From positions 30,880 through 94,879 of the forward strand of contig JACPNP010000017.1 in assembly GCA_016185365.1 (NCBI GenBank): DNA of 64,000 bases, given 5' to 3'. Position 1 is the first letter of the stretch, and every line of letters starts with the position of its first letter. Source of the stretch: Terriglobales bacterium. Lineage in GTDB: Bacteria > Acidobacteriota > Terriglobia > Terriglobales > Acidobacteriaceae. Positions 50,387-58,226 of the stretch are shown piece by piece. A model generated the notes under the pieces. The model was not told the DNA's origin. It saw only the letters and a list, made by a program, of their open reading frames with translations, and made no database searches. The translations under genes and the position numbers were made by a program.

Positions 50387-51046
50387 TTATTTCGACGAAT
50401 CCACCATGGAATGGGTGATGGCGTGTACGCTGAGCGCGATCCGGTTCTTCACCCCGACCTTGCGCATTAACTTCGCCACGTGGGCCTTGACCGTCCGCTC
50501 TTCGATGGTCAGGACCGAACCGATCTCTTTGTTCGACCTTCCGGCCACCAGCAACTCCAACACCTCTTTTTCACGATCGGTGAAGACCACGCGTCCGGCC
50601 GGAAAGATCCTTCCCGGAGACGCCGATACCCGCTCGATGAACATGGAAAGCACCCGCCGCGGCGCCCACACCGACCCCTGGTTCACCATGCGGATGGCCA
50701 TCACGAACTCTTCCGGCTTGGCGGCCTCGTCCACATATCCTTTGGCGCCGGCCGTCACCGCTTTCAGGATGGACTCATCGTCCACACCCGAGCCGGTCAC
50801 GATGATGCGCAGGTCGGGCCGTGCCGCCTTCATTCCCGCCATCACGTCGAACAGGTTCAGCCCGTTGCGGCTGCCCAGCAGGACCAAATCAATATCGCTG
50901 CGTGACCCCAGCTCCGGCAACGTGCAGGCCACTAGCTCAAGGTCGGCTTCATCGTCGAACAACGACCGCAAGCCGATGAACCGCAGCGGATCGCTCTCCA
51001 CCACCGCCACCCGGATCATGTCTTTCTCCGCGGGAGATGTCTTCAT
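50387..51046 (-). CDS. NarL/LuxR-type regulator with degenerate receiver domain
   Basis: A 219-residue regulator: an N-terminal receiver fold (about 10-130) and a C-terminal GerE helix-turn-helix (FTDREKEVLELLVAGRSNKEIG, RTVKAHVAKLMRKVGVKNR). The receiver lacks the phosphorylation machinery. The acidic pair is reduced to VESDP, the phospho-acceptor Asp at the end of beta-3 is Gly58 (DLVLLGSRNG), and the conserved Lys of GYxxK is replaced (GYVDEAAK). It is therefore probably not phosphorylated. ATG 51046 is chosen; TTG 51076 and ATG 51019 are alternatives. No histidine kinase is adjacent. Confidence 0.87.
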   Translation of the reverse strand: MKTSPAEKDMIRVAVVESDPLRFIGLRSLFDDEADLELVACTLPELGSRSDIDLVLLGSRNGLNLFDVMAGMKAARPDLRIIVTGSGVDDESILKAVTAGAKGYVDEAAKPEEFVMAIRMVNQGSVWAPRRVLSMFIERVSASPGRIFPAGRVVFTDREKEVLELLVAGRSNKEIGSVLTIEERTVKAHVAKLMRKVGVKNRIALSVHAITHSMVDSSK

Positions 51047-51094
51047 CTGTCGTTCGCTCTTTCTGGGGGTACGCAAAAGGATGTTGTCCTTTCT

Positions 51095-51113
51095 GTAACT
51101 TTTGCACAGTTAC
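51095..51113. promoter_or_regulatory. Possible operator upstream of the LuxR-type gene
   Basis: Inverted repeat GTAAC-N9-GTTAC about 50 bases before the regulator's start, a size suited to a dimeric NarL-type protein. A role in autoregulation is inference. Confidence 0.3.
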
Positions 51114-51165
51114 TCTAGTACGGACAATGTACCGTGGTCCATGTCCCCTTGGAAGTACATGTCCT

Positions 51166-51864
51166 TCAGGGTTTCGACCGGTACCGCACCGGGTCCCTGG
51201 CGCCCGCTTCCTTGAAGCCCTTGAGCCGCAGCTGGCACGAATCACACTCTCCACAGGCTTCCCCACCCGGGGAAGGATCATAACAACTGGACGTCAACGA
51301 ATAGTCTACGCCGAGTTCGAGCCCGCGGCGGATGATCTCGCCTTTAGACAAACGGAGCAGCGGCGCATGGATCTTTACCTTCTGCCGGCCCTCCACGGCG
51401 GCCTTCGTGGCCAGGTTCGCCATAGCTTCAAAAGCGGCCAGGTACTCCGGCCGGCAGTCCGGATAGCCACTGTAGTCGATGGCATTCACCCCGATAAAGA
51501 TGTCCGAAGCCGGTAAGACTTCCGCCCAGGCCAGCGCGAAGGAGAGGAATATCGTATTGCGCGCGGGCACATAGGTGACAGGGATCCCCTGCTCCCTCTC
51601 CGCCGCCGACCGGCTCTTGGGCACGGCCGTATCCGTCGTGAGCGCGGACCCGCCGAACATCCGCAGGTCGATCTCCGCGATCACGTGTTGAGCGACGCGC
51701 ATGGTCGCAGCGATCCGTCGCGCGGCTTCGATCTCCTGCGCGTGCCGCTGGCCATAGCGGAAGGTCATGGCGTAAGGGACAAACCCTTCGCACTTGGCGA
51801 TGGCGAGCGTGGTGGTGGAATCCAATCCTCCGCTCAGTAGCACAACGGCCGGCGCCCCGGGCAT
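51166..51864 (-). CDS. queC: 7-cyano-7-deazaguanine synthase
   Basis: ATP-dependent conversion of CDG to preQ0 in the queuosine pathway. The 232-residue enzyme has the PP-loop [13 protein letters not shown] at residues 9-21, the family block [18 protein letters not shown], and a C-terminal zinc site [20 protein letters not shown]. No queD or queE is in the window. TATGCT ends 8 nt before the ATG. Confidence 0.95.
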   Translation of the reverse strand: MPGAPAVVLLSGGLDSTTTLAIAKCEGFVPYAMTFRYGQRHAQEIEAARRIAATMRVAQHVIAEIDLRMFGGSALTTDTAVPKSRSAAEREQGIPVTYVPARNTIFLSFALAWAEVLPASDIFIGVNAIDYSGYPDCRPEYLAAFEAMANLATKAAVEGRQKVKIHAPLLRLSKGEIIRRGLELGVDYSLTSSCYDPSPGGEACGECDSCQLRLKGFKEAGARDPVRYRSKP

Positions 51865-51912
51865 AGGACACTAGCATACCCGGAAGGCGCCGGCCGCCGA
51901 CAGGTGGATCCG

Positions 51913-52368
51913 TTATTCGGCTGCGACCAGTTCTTTCGCCGGCTGCTTGATCTTGGCCTCCAAATGGACCAGGCAAGAGAGTGACTTGCTCACGAGGCAG
52001 CTTCTCTCCGTCTTTTCCAGGAGCTTCTGGGCGCGTTGCTCTTCCCCGGCAACCTGCAGCAGAAGATTCGGGCGCAGCGTGATCGAGGCGAATCGGTGGC
52101 CGTCCGGCCACTCATGCAGCACGCCTTCCGCTTCCACCGTCAATCCGTCGAACTGGAACTTCGAAGCATCGGCGATGGCGCGGAACGTGGTCACAAAACA
52201 AGCGGACACCGCGGAAAGCAGCAAATGCTCCGGCGTCCACTTGCCGTTCTCGCCTTTGAATTCAGGCGGCGCGCTGTAAAGGATCCGGTCTTCGGACGCG
52301 TCGGTGGTCAGTTCGCCGCTGCGTCCGCCGGTCCACTGCGAGGAAACAAAATAGCGGAATTCGTTCAT
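51913..52368 (-). CDS. OsmC family protein
   Basis: A 151-residue OsmC/Ohr-fold protein. The two family cysteines are present (LSAVSACFVTTFRAIA and ERSCLVSKSLS), so organic hydroperoxide reductase activity is possible. The N-terminus (VSSQWTGGRSGELTTD) is typical of the YhfA/OsmC-like branch. The frame is open to 52638, but ATG 52368 has GGAGGG eight bases upstream. The C-terminal end is Lys/Glu-rich. It lies 48 bases upstream of queC. Confidence 0.85.
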   Translation of the reverse strand: MNEFRYFVSSQWTGGRSGELTTDASEDRILYSAPPEFKGENGKWTPEHLLLSAVSACFVTTFRAIADASKFQFDGLTVEAEGVLHEWPDGHRFASITLRPNLLLQVAGEEQRAQKLLEKTERSCLVSKSLSCLVHLEAKIKQPAKELVAAE

Positions 52369-52947
52369 GATGACGTCCCTCCGATACACCACCATGCTCC
52401 CATTTTTTGTTCCAGGCCGGCTGTGACCTCCATCACGTCCGTGTCCCTGGGCTTGGTGGGGCCGACACCTCGGCCCGAACCCCCGCAGTGATATGATTTT
52501 TCGCCTCCGGGAGAACTGGAGCAATAGCCAGTAGTCAGTGGTCAGTAGTCGGATTCTTGGCACGGATAGATCCGTGTTTCTCCCGGAACGATCCGTGTAC
52601 CGATCACGACAACCAGCCTCACCGCCACGTACGCACAATCTTTTTCACCACAGAGGACTAGCACCGTCGCAGGCCGTCGGCCCAGGCCGCAGGCCAACAA
52701 CAAAACCTTTGAAACCAGCCGCGGACCAGAACGGATCAAGGCGGATAAGGCACTTTTCACCACGAAGGACACGAAGGAAGACCCGACAAGAACATGAGCC
52801 GAGATCCGAGCCCGCCCCGCGGGCGGAATAACTTAGCCCACGGCGGAAGCCGTGGGTAAGCGTTCCACATGCGATCGAGCCCCGTCGGGGCGGCACGAAT
52901 TTTCAAAGAACGTTTACCCCAGCGGCTGAAGCCGGGGGTGCTGGCGG
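52369..52947. other. Gene-free repeat-rich stretch
   Basis: No supported gene. It contains a CAGTAGTCAGTGGTCAGTAG tract (52529-52551), the motifs CACCACAGAGGA and CACCACGAAGGACACGAAGGA common in dispersed bacterial repeats, the hairpin CCCACGGC/GCCGTGGG (52837-52856), and a GGCTGAAGCC core near 52924. Short open frames here lack starts, codon bias and recognisable domains. Confidence 0.6.
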
Positions 52948-53052
52948 CGTGTCGAACAGCTGCAGCATATAGTCAACTGGTTCGACGTCTACCTGATGGG
53001 CAAGAAGGCGCCCGAGTACGACCCGAATCCGGAGAACTGGAGCGGGCAATAG
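52948..53052 (+). pseudogene. C-terminal remnant of an S9 (prolyl oligopeptidase-like) peptidase
   Basis: An open frame of 34 codons ending in TAG reads [18 protein letters not shown] followed by [13 protein letters not shown]. This strongly resembles the last residues of exported S9-family serine peptidases (the ...NWFDxYLxG... end). No start or catalytic domain precedes it; the upstream sequence is hairpin repeats. It looks like the tail of a gene otherwise deleted and replaced. Confidence 0.55.
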
Positions 53053-53099
53053 AGCCGGAGCTGACCGCGGATCAGATCAAGGGGAATCAGCCACTGACT

Positions 53100-53148
53100 T
53101 GTCATTCCGAGTGAGGCGCGTTCGTTGCGCCGAATCGAGGAATCCCTT
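53100..53148. repeat. Dispersed hairpin repeat family 1, copy B
   Basis: Same framework as 25241-25291 (TGTCATTCCGAGTGAGG ... CGAATCGAGGAATCCCT). The inner stem is GGCGC/GCGCC, with a loop of 7 as in copy A. The stem is one base pair shorter than in copy A, with matching loss on both sides. Confidence 0.75.
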
Positions 53149-53263
53149 TCCCTTGCACGGACATCTGGGGTTACGATTTTCCGGTGGAAGAGACGCTCGC
53201 TAGAGCCGTGCATTACCAAAAAGTCCGGGGCATAACCCCGCAATTCTGCAATAATCACCCACC

Positions 53264-53392
53264 ATGCACTTGGTCCCAATCACGTCGCAACTGGTCAAGT
53301 CCATCGGCATTGGGCCATTGCTGATCGTCCTCGCCGTTCTGCTCCTCGTGATTTACTTCTGGATCTCGCGTCCGTTCAAGAAAAGAAAATGA
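53264..53392 (+). CDS. Small single-pass membrane protein (42 aa)
   Basis: A 42-residue frame: HLVPITSQLVKSIGIG, then a strong transmembrane stretch (PLLIVLAVLLLVIYFWI) and a basic end SRPFKKRK, which predicts an N-out, C-in topology. AATAAT lies 8 nt before the ATG, as in the leaderless genes nearby. The charged tail and hydrophobic core are unlikely by chance, but no homologue is recognised and no neighbour gives a role. It is too short for most gene finders. Confidence 0.5.
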   Translation: MHLVPITSQLVKSIGIGPLLIVLAVLLLVIYFWISRPFKKRK

Positions 53393-53509
53393 AACGGCGG
53401 GGTAATCTCCACCTCGTTACTCACCCCCAGCTAGAGCAAGATCCACTCCCACCTAACCCCTTTCCCTCCAACAAACAATATCTCCACGCTATATTGTACT
53501 GATTCGCAC

Positions 53510-53538
53510 TTGACAAGAAGTCCACAATGCAATACACT
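53510..53538 (+). promoter_or_regulatory. Strong promoter of the zinc-motif gene
   Basis: TTGACA (53510-53515) and TACACT (53533-53538) with a 17-base spacer: a perfect -35 and a good -10. The predicted start near 53545 leaves a leader of about 150 nt. Confidence 0.65.
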
Positions 53539-53629
53539 CGTTGCACAGTATATAACTCACAGATAACAACTCCCGAACCCGCGCCAAACGGCATATCACC
53601 CGCCTAACTCTCCTGAATCCAGGGAGATA

Positions 53630-53641
53630 GGGGATATCCCG
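53630..53641. promoter_or_regulatory. Palindromic operator candidate 1
   Basis: GGGGATATCCCG, containing the perfect 10-bp palindrome GGGATATCCC. An identical 12-mer lies 52 bases downstream. Confidence 0.45.
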
Positions 53642-53681
53642 TCTGTAAGTCATTGATTTTGCACAGCAGGGGGAGGGGGTG

Positions 53682-53693
53682 GGGGATATCCCG
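53682..53693. promoter_or_regulatory. Palindromic operator candidate 2
   Basis: A second identical GGGGATATCCCG ending two bases before the ATG at 53696. The centre-to-centre distance of 52 bp is close to five helical turns, so two bound dimers would face the same side. Confidence 0.45.
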
Positions 53694-53695
53694 AT

Positions 53696-54133
53696 ATGCC
53701 GATCCATCCGAATGCTCGTCAATGCCAGTACACCAAACTCGACGGCTCCCGCTGCGGCTCGCCCGCCATGGAGGCCCAGCCCAACTGCTACTTCCACCTG
53801 CACCTCACCCGCCGCGACCCCTGCGCCTACATCCCTCCGGTCGAGGACGCCAACTCCCTGGTCTTCGCCATCATGGAGATCATCCGCGCCATCCAGCATG
53901 ACAACATCGACCCCCGCCGGGCCAACGCCATGCTCTACGGCCTCCAGCTCCTCCAGGGCGCGCTCAAGAACTTCACCCTCGGCCGCCCGGATCAGGAAGA
54001 CGAAAAGCTTGATACCAAGCAGGTCGCGGAACTTGTTCTCAAGGACCTCCTCGGCGACGCTTACAAACCACCGGTGGCGGAGACCACAGTCGAGGGCTTC
54101 TGTGCCACACAAACAATGGCAGATCAGACCTGA
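53696..54133 (+). CDS. Zinc-motif protein of unknown function
   Basis: A 145-residue protein. The N-terminus has Cys10-x9-Cys20-x10-Cys31-x2-His34 (CQYTKLDGSRCGSPA ... NCYFH), a small zinc-binding motif seen in short proteins of unknown role, often of mobile or multi-copy type. The middle is helical (NSLVFAIMEIIRAIQHDNID, ANAMLYGLQLLQGALKNF). The last residues (DQT) and stop lie within a 30-bp direct repeat. It has a strong promoter and two palindromes. No function is recognised; DNA binding is a guess. Confidence 0.75.
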   Translation: MPIHPNARQCQYTKLDGSRCGSPAMEAQPNCYFHLHLTRRDPCAYIPPVEDANSLVFAIMEIIRAIQHDNIDPRRANAMLYGLQLLQGALKNFTLGRPDQEDEKLDTKQVAELVLKDLLGDAYKPPVAETTVEGFCATQTMADQT

Positions 54134-54152
54134 TCCGATCTGATCCGCGGTT
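54123..54152 (+). repeat. 30-bp direct repeat, copy 1
   Basis: Identical to 54411-54440, 288 bp apart. It begins ATCAGACCTGATCC and ends GATCCGCGGTT. It overlaps the stop of the zinc-motif gene. A shorter inverted match is at about 53066-53079. Confidence 0.85.
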
Positions 54153-54174
54153 AGGTTTTAGCATTAGGTGGAAG

Positions 54175-54345
54175 CACCGGCCTTTAGGCCGGTGAAACAG
54201 GCGCAACAAAACCCGGGCTTTAGCCCCAGAGGTGATTGTTCTTTGAAATTTCGCGCCTATTCGCCTTCGGCTCACCCTGGGCTAAAGCCCAGGGCTTACG
54301 GGCTCAATCTTTCGGAGGACGCTTACCCGGCACTTACGTGCCGGG
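54175..54345. repeat. Cluster of three REP-like hairpins
   Basis: Three perfect hairpins lie between the two direct repeats: CACCGGCC-TTTA-GGCCGGTG (54175-54194), CCCTGGGCT-AA-AGCCCAGGG (54275-54294) and CCCGGCAC-TTAC-GTGCCGGG (54326-54345). The 336-base gap around them has no gene. Confidence 0.75.
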
Positions 54346-54410
54346 CTACAGATGTATCGTCCTGCGGACTCCTCAGGCGAGGCTCTGGCTCTCTGCGCCT
54401 CTGTGGTGAA

Positions 54411-54440
54411 ATCAGACCTGATCCGATCTGATCCGCGGTT
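54411..54440 (+). repeat. 30-bp direct repeat, copy 2
   Basis: Exact copy of 54123-54152. Together they bracket the hairpin cluster. The flanking CTCTGCGCCTCTGTGGTGAA is another common dispersed motif. Confidence 0.85.
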
Positions 54441-54469
54441 CGAAGTTGTATTTGCATTTTGCCGACGAC

Positions 54470-55723
54470 TTACTTCGAGAACACTGCCCCATGCGGGAAG
54501 GCGTCGCCCTTGAAGCCATGCGGCCAGGACTTGCCGTCCAGGCTGACGCCGGGGCGGTCGCTTCCCTTGTCGCGGAAGCGCTCATCGAGTTTGAGCGTGC
54601 CGGTCGCGGGATCAAAGTCGATGAGATAGACGCGATGGTCGCCGCGTTCTCCGGAGTCCATCACCAGTCGGGCGCCGGAGGCATCAGGCGAGATCCAGTG
54701 CGGCTTGGTCTTGTCGCCGAAGGTGATGCGGCTGACCTCACGCGGCCCGGCGGGATCTGCCAGGTCGAGCGCGACCAGAGCATGCTCGGTGCTGAGCGTC
54801 TGGACCCAGTATTGGCCCAGCCGCCAGGGGACGCCGCACTCCTTGCCCGGGAATACGTTGACCTGGCGGACCGAAGGCGTGTTGGTCTCGACGCCGGTGA
54901 GGGCATAGAGACCGCAACTGAAGGTGTGGATGTAGACCTTTTTGCCGTCGCCGGCAAGGATGGGCTCACCGGGATAGAAGTGCGCGGTGTCGTCCGCGCC
55001 GCCGGGCACGAGGAGGGAGCGCATCAGCTTGAGGTCGCTCATGCGCCAGATCTGCACCACGCGCGTCTTGCCGTTGCCCTTCATGTTGGTGTTGGTGGAG
55101 ACGATGCGATCGAGCCCGGGCAGCAGGACAAGGCTATAGGGACGGATCAGTTCGCCCCTCATCGCCGGGTCCATGGCGCTGACCGCGCGCACGAAGCGGC
55201 CGCGCTCGGTGAACTCGACGAGTCCGCCGCCTTCGGCGGTGTCAGGGTCGGGCGCGTGTGAGTCGCTGGACGAGGCAGGACCATGATGATGCGGTCCGGG
55301 AACGTTTTTCCCGCCGTGATACTGGAAGGCGGCCAGGATGTTGCCGTTGGGGAGCCGCACGTAGGTGTGCGGAGCGCGATAGCCGTCGAGGTCGCCGAAC
55401 TGGGCGGCCACTTTGGGTCGCGCAGGCTTGCGCAAGTCAAAGACCGTGGTCTTGCCGGTCTCAAAGGAGTTGGCCAGCAGGAACCCGTCCGCGGGCATCG
55501 TGGCTTCGGTGTGATGGGGCATGCCGTAGGGTCCCGGCGCCGCGATGGAGGTCACGACCTGGCCGTAATGCGGCGATGCGGGGTCAGCGTCGATCACGGC
55601 GAGGAAGTCACTGGCGGTCTGCTTATCGTCGCCGGCCCAAACGAAGATGTAGGGGGGCGAGGCGGCAAAGGCAATCCATGAGAATGCGAAACACGAGAGG
55701 AAGAGAGGGAGCAGTTTTTTCAC
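54470..55723 (-). CDS. Exported selenium-binding-protein-like beta-propeller
   Basis: A 417-residue protein with a signal peptide (LLPLFLSCFAFSWIAFAA) and a propeller related to SBP56/methanethiol oxidase: PYGMPHHTEATMPADGFLLANS, RAPHTYVRLPNGNILAAFQYHG, and KPHWISPDASGARLVMDSGE. SBP56 proteins bind copper or selenium and some oxidise methanethiol; these histidines are compatible, but the assignment is only to the superfamily. The insert with the HHH run (GPHHHGPASSSDSHAPD) may bind metal. The start is GTG, with TAGAAT ending 6 nt before it. Confidence 0.75.
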   Translation of the reverse strand: MKKLLPLFLSCFAFSWIAFAASPPYIFVWAGDDKQTASDFLAVIDADPASPHYGQVVTSIAAPGPYGMPHHTEATMPADGFLLANSFETGKTTVFDLRKPARPKVAAQFGDLDGYRAPHTYVRLPNGNILAAFQYHGGKNVPGPHHHGPASSSDSHAPDPDTAEGGGLVEFTERGRFVRAVSAMDPAMRGELIRPYSLVLLPGLDRIVSTNTNMKGNGKTRVVQIWRMSDLKLMRSLLVPGGADDTAHFYPGEPILAGDGKKVYIHTFSCGLYALTGVETNTPSVRQVNVFPGKECGVPWRLGQYWVQTLSTEHALVALDLADPAGPREVSRITFGDKTKPHWISPDASGARLVMDSGERGDHRVYLIDFDPATGTLKLDERFRDKGSDRPGVSLDGKSWPHGFKGDAFPHGAVFSK

Positions 55724-55778
55724 AAGCGGATTCTACATAGGTTGTCACAACCCGGTAAACCCAATCTAGGAGTGTGGC

Positions 55779-55837
55779 GTCGGCTGAAGCCGACTCGTGA
55801 CCGGGACTCGGCTCTTACCCTGGACTAACGTCCAGGG
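55779..55837. repeat. REP-like hairpin pair
   Basis: GTCGGCT-GA-AGCCGAC (55779-55794) and CCCTGGAC-TAAC-GTCCAGGG (55818-55837), in the gap between the propeller gene and polX. They are the same type as the cluster at 54175-54345. Confidence 0.65.
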
Positions 55838-55954
55838 CTATCTACTATGGCGTCGCTGCGCGACTTTGCGAATGGGCCAGGATGGGAGGATAGCCACTCC
55901 GGCTTAATCGGCAACGACCCGTTGCGACACCAACTCTTGCCGCGAGTGGTGTGG

Positions 55955-57697
55955 TCAGCCTCTGCCTAGAGCTTTGAGGAATTGGGCGGCGGGAAGCGTG
56001 TTCAGCACATCCTTTTTCGTGAGCCAGGCGCGGCGGGCCTGCAGGATGCCGTACTTGATCTTGGCCAGGTGCGAGGTGTGGTGGGCATCGGTATTGATCA
56101 CGACCTTGCAGCCCAGATCCACCGCTTGACGCAGATGCACGTCATTCAGGTCCAGCCGCTCGGGCCAGGAGTTGAGTTCCATGGCGACCTTGCGCCTGGC
56201 GGCGGCCTTGAACACGGCCCCGGCGTCGAAGGAGTAGGCCTCCCGCTTGAGCAGCAGCCGCCCGGTGGGATGGCCGAGGATGGAGGTGTTCGGATTCGCG
56301 ATCGCGGCCAGCAGACGTTCGGTCATCTTCTCCGGCGTCTGGTTGAAGTGCGAGTGGACGCTGGCGATGACCACGTCCATCTCTTCGAGCACGGAGTCCG
56401 AGAGATCGAGTGAACCGTCGGCCAGGATGTCCACTTCGATGCCGGCAAAGATGCGAATGCCTTCGAACTTTTCGTCGGCGGCGCGGATCTTCTTGATATG
56501 GGCCAACGCGCGCTTGTCATCCAAGCCGTTAGCCATGGCCAGGTTCTTGGAGTGGTCGGTGATGGCGATGTACTTGTAGCCCTTGTCTTTGGCGGCCTGG
56601 GCCATCTCCTCGATAGTGCATTTCCCATCGGTGGCGACGGTGTGCATGTGCACGTCGCCCTGGATGTCCTTCTCGGTGATGAGTTCGGGCAGCGAGCCGG
56701 CTTCGGAAAGATCGAGCTCGCCGCGGTTCTCACGCATCTCCGGCGGCATCCAGGTGAGCCCGAGTTTTTTGTAGATCTCGTCTTCGGTCTTCGAGACCAC
56801 GCGCTTCTCGTCCTTCACGCGGAAAAGGCCGTATTCGCTGAGCGTGAGGCCCTGCTTGAGCGCGCGCTGGCGCAGCGCGACGTTGTGCGTCTTCGAGCCG
56901 GTGAAGTAGAGCATCGCGGCGCCGAAGGTCTCCGGCGGGAGGAGGCGCACGTCCACCTGCATGCCGCTCTTGAGCCGGAAGCTGACCTTGTTCCCGCCTT
57001 TGGCGAGCACTTCCGCGGCGTCGGGATAGTTCACCACTTTCTCGATGATGGCCTCACACTGCTTGCTGCCTTCGATGCAGCCTTTGCCGGTGATCAGAAT
57101 GTCGAGGTCGCCAATGGTCTCGCGGCCGCGACGCAGCGAACCGGCCGGCGTGACCGTCTCCACGCCCGGCGTTGCCGCAAGATACTTCACCAGCGCCTGG
57201 GCGGCAAGATCGGCCACGTCGATGAGATAGCGGCCGCTGATGCGCTTCAGGTCCTCGATGCCCTTGAGGATCTTCTGCTCCGCCTTCTCGCCCATGCGCG
57301 GCAGGGTGCGGATCTTGCCTTCCCTGGCCAGCTTCTCCACGCCGGCGAGGTCGGCGACTTTGTGGGCGTCCCAGATCAGCGCGATGGTCTTGGGCCCGAG
57401 GCCCTGCACGTTGCGCAGTTCGAGCACACCGGCGCCGTATTGCTTGAGCAGCCGATCGCGCGCTTCCAGCGAACCGCGCGCGAACATCTCACGCAGATGG
57501 CCGACCATGCCCTTGCCGATGCCGGAGATCTCGAGCAGCTTCTTGTCGTCCGCGATGATGCCGGCGATGGCGAAGGGCAACGAATCGATGGATTCGGAGG
57601 CGTTGCGATAGGAGCGGATGCGGAAGGAATCTTCACCGGCGATCTCCAGCAGGTCGGCGGTCTCGGAGAGCATCCGGGCAATGGCTTTGTTGTCCAT
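55955..57697 (-). CDS. polX: Family X DNA polymerase with PHP exonuclease domain
   Basis: A 580-residue bacterial PolX. Helix-hairpin-helix repeats lie near residues 50-130 (LEISGIGKGMVGHL, VQGLGPKTI). The nucleotidyltransferase motif GSLRRGRETIGDLDILI (about 190) carries two catalytic Asp, and a C-terminal PHP domain holds metal ligands in GDVHMHTVATDGKCT, ITDHSKN, GIEVDIL, and NTDAHHT. It fills short gaps and trims 3' ends in base excision repair. ATG 57697 is chosen over GTG 57703 because TAGAAT ends 7 nt before it. Confidence 0.94.
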   Translation of the reverse strand: MDNKAIARMLSETADLLEIAGEDSFRIRSYRNASESIDSLPFAIAGIIADDKKLLEISGIGKGMVGHLREMFARGSLEARDRLLKQYGAGVLELRNVQGLGPKTIALIWDAHKVADLAGVEKLAREGKIRTLPRMGEKAEQKILKGIEDLKRISGRYLIDVADLAAQALVKYLAATPGVETVTPAGSLRRGRETIGDLDILITGKGCIEGSKQCEAIIEKVVNYPDAAEVLAKGGNKVSFRLKSGMQVDVRLLPPETFGAAMLYFTGSKTHNVALRQRALKQGLTLSEYGLFRVKDEKRVVSKTEDEIYKKLGLTWMPPEMRENRGELDLSEAGSLPELITEKDIQGDVHMHTVATDGKCTIEEMAQAAKDKGYKYIAITDHSKNLAMANGLDDKRALAHIKKIRAADEKFEGIRIFAGIEVDILADGSLDLSDSVLEEMDVVIASVHSHFNQTPEKMTERLLAAIANPNTSILGHPTGRLLLKREAYSFDAGAVFKAAARRKVAMELNSWPERLDLNDVHLRQAVDLGCKVVINTDAHHTSHLAKIKYGILQARRAWLTKKDVLNTLPAAQFLKALGRG

Positions 57698-57716
57698 CGC
57701 CACGATTCTACGCCAA

Positions 57717-57742
57717 GGAAAAACCCGGCCGTAACGGCCGGG
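57717..57742 (-). terminator. Rho-independent terminator of the cold-shock gene
   Basis: Minus-strand stem CCCGGCCG-TTA-CGGCCGGG (57724-57742) followed by TTTTTCC. It ends seven bases before the polX -10, separating the two genes. Confidence 0.85.
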
Positions 57743-57787
57743 CCAGGATGAATCGATGAAGACAGGCTGAAAAGAATCAGCCAGCGA

Positions 57788-58006
57788 TCAAACGGCTGCC
57801 ACCGCGCGGGTCACGTTCTCAGCCTGGGGGCCTTTTGAGCCCTGGCCGATCTCGAACTCCACATCGTCGCCTTCCTTGAGGGTCTTATACCCGTCAGATT
57901 GGATGGCGCTGTAATGGACGAACACGTCCGGACCATCATCACGGCCGATGAATCCGAACCCTTTGGCGTTGTTGAACCACTTTACTTTGCCTCGCATACG
58001 AGACAT
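57788..58006 (-). CDS. Cold shock protein (CspA family)
   Basis: A 72-residue single cold-shock domain with RNP1 (KGFGFIG) and RNP2 (VFVHYSAI), starting [16 protein letters not shown]. It binds single-stranded RNA and DNA as an RNA chaperone. ATG 58006 is fixed by GGAGGG seven bases upstream. A TTGACA-type promoter about 190 bases upstream implies an untranslated leader of about 160 nt, as in cold-induced csp genes. A hairpin terminator follows. Confidence 0.95.
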   Translation of the reverse strand: MSRMRGKVKWFNNAKGFGFIGRDDGPDVFVHYSAIQSDGYKTLKEGDDVEFEIGQGSKGPQAENVTRAVAAV

Positions 58007-58205
58007 TAAGCGTCCCTCCAAAAGTTGTCAGGGAGGAGCGGCGAATCGTGCTGCCTACTTCCAGGACCCTTTTTGACAGACCCCATCCACGATCTACGTG
58101 ACGAACTCAGGAGGACTTTGCAACGAACGAAAGGCCAGAACCTGTGCCGCGCGGAAAAAGTGGGGCGTCTGAGAAAAGTATGGTCTGGCGGGGTTTGCTT
58201 GTCAA
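58007..58205 (-). promoter_or_regulatory. Long 5' leader and promoter of the cold-shock gene
   Basis: Minus-strand TTGACA (58200-58205), with TACTTT (58175-58180) 19 bases later or overlapping CATACT at 17. The leader from about 58168 to 58007 has no gene. Its length suits a cold-responsive RNA structure; this is inference. Confidence 0.4.
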
Positions 58206-58226
58206 TGAAAAGGTAACCACGGCATG

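Larger units (their letters stand above)
53393..53695. other. 303-base regulatory gap before the zinc-motif gene
   Basis: No gene. Its first half is relatively AT-rich and contains the promoter; its second half contains the paired GGGGATATCCCG palindromes and a G-run (CAGGGGGAGGGGGTGGGGG). Confidence 0.6.

Noticed and set aside
52369..53263. Degenerate insertion sequence in the gene-poor stretch
   Set aside because: No transposase fragment, terminal inverted repeats or target duplication could be recognised; only small hairpin repeats and a peptidase remnant.
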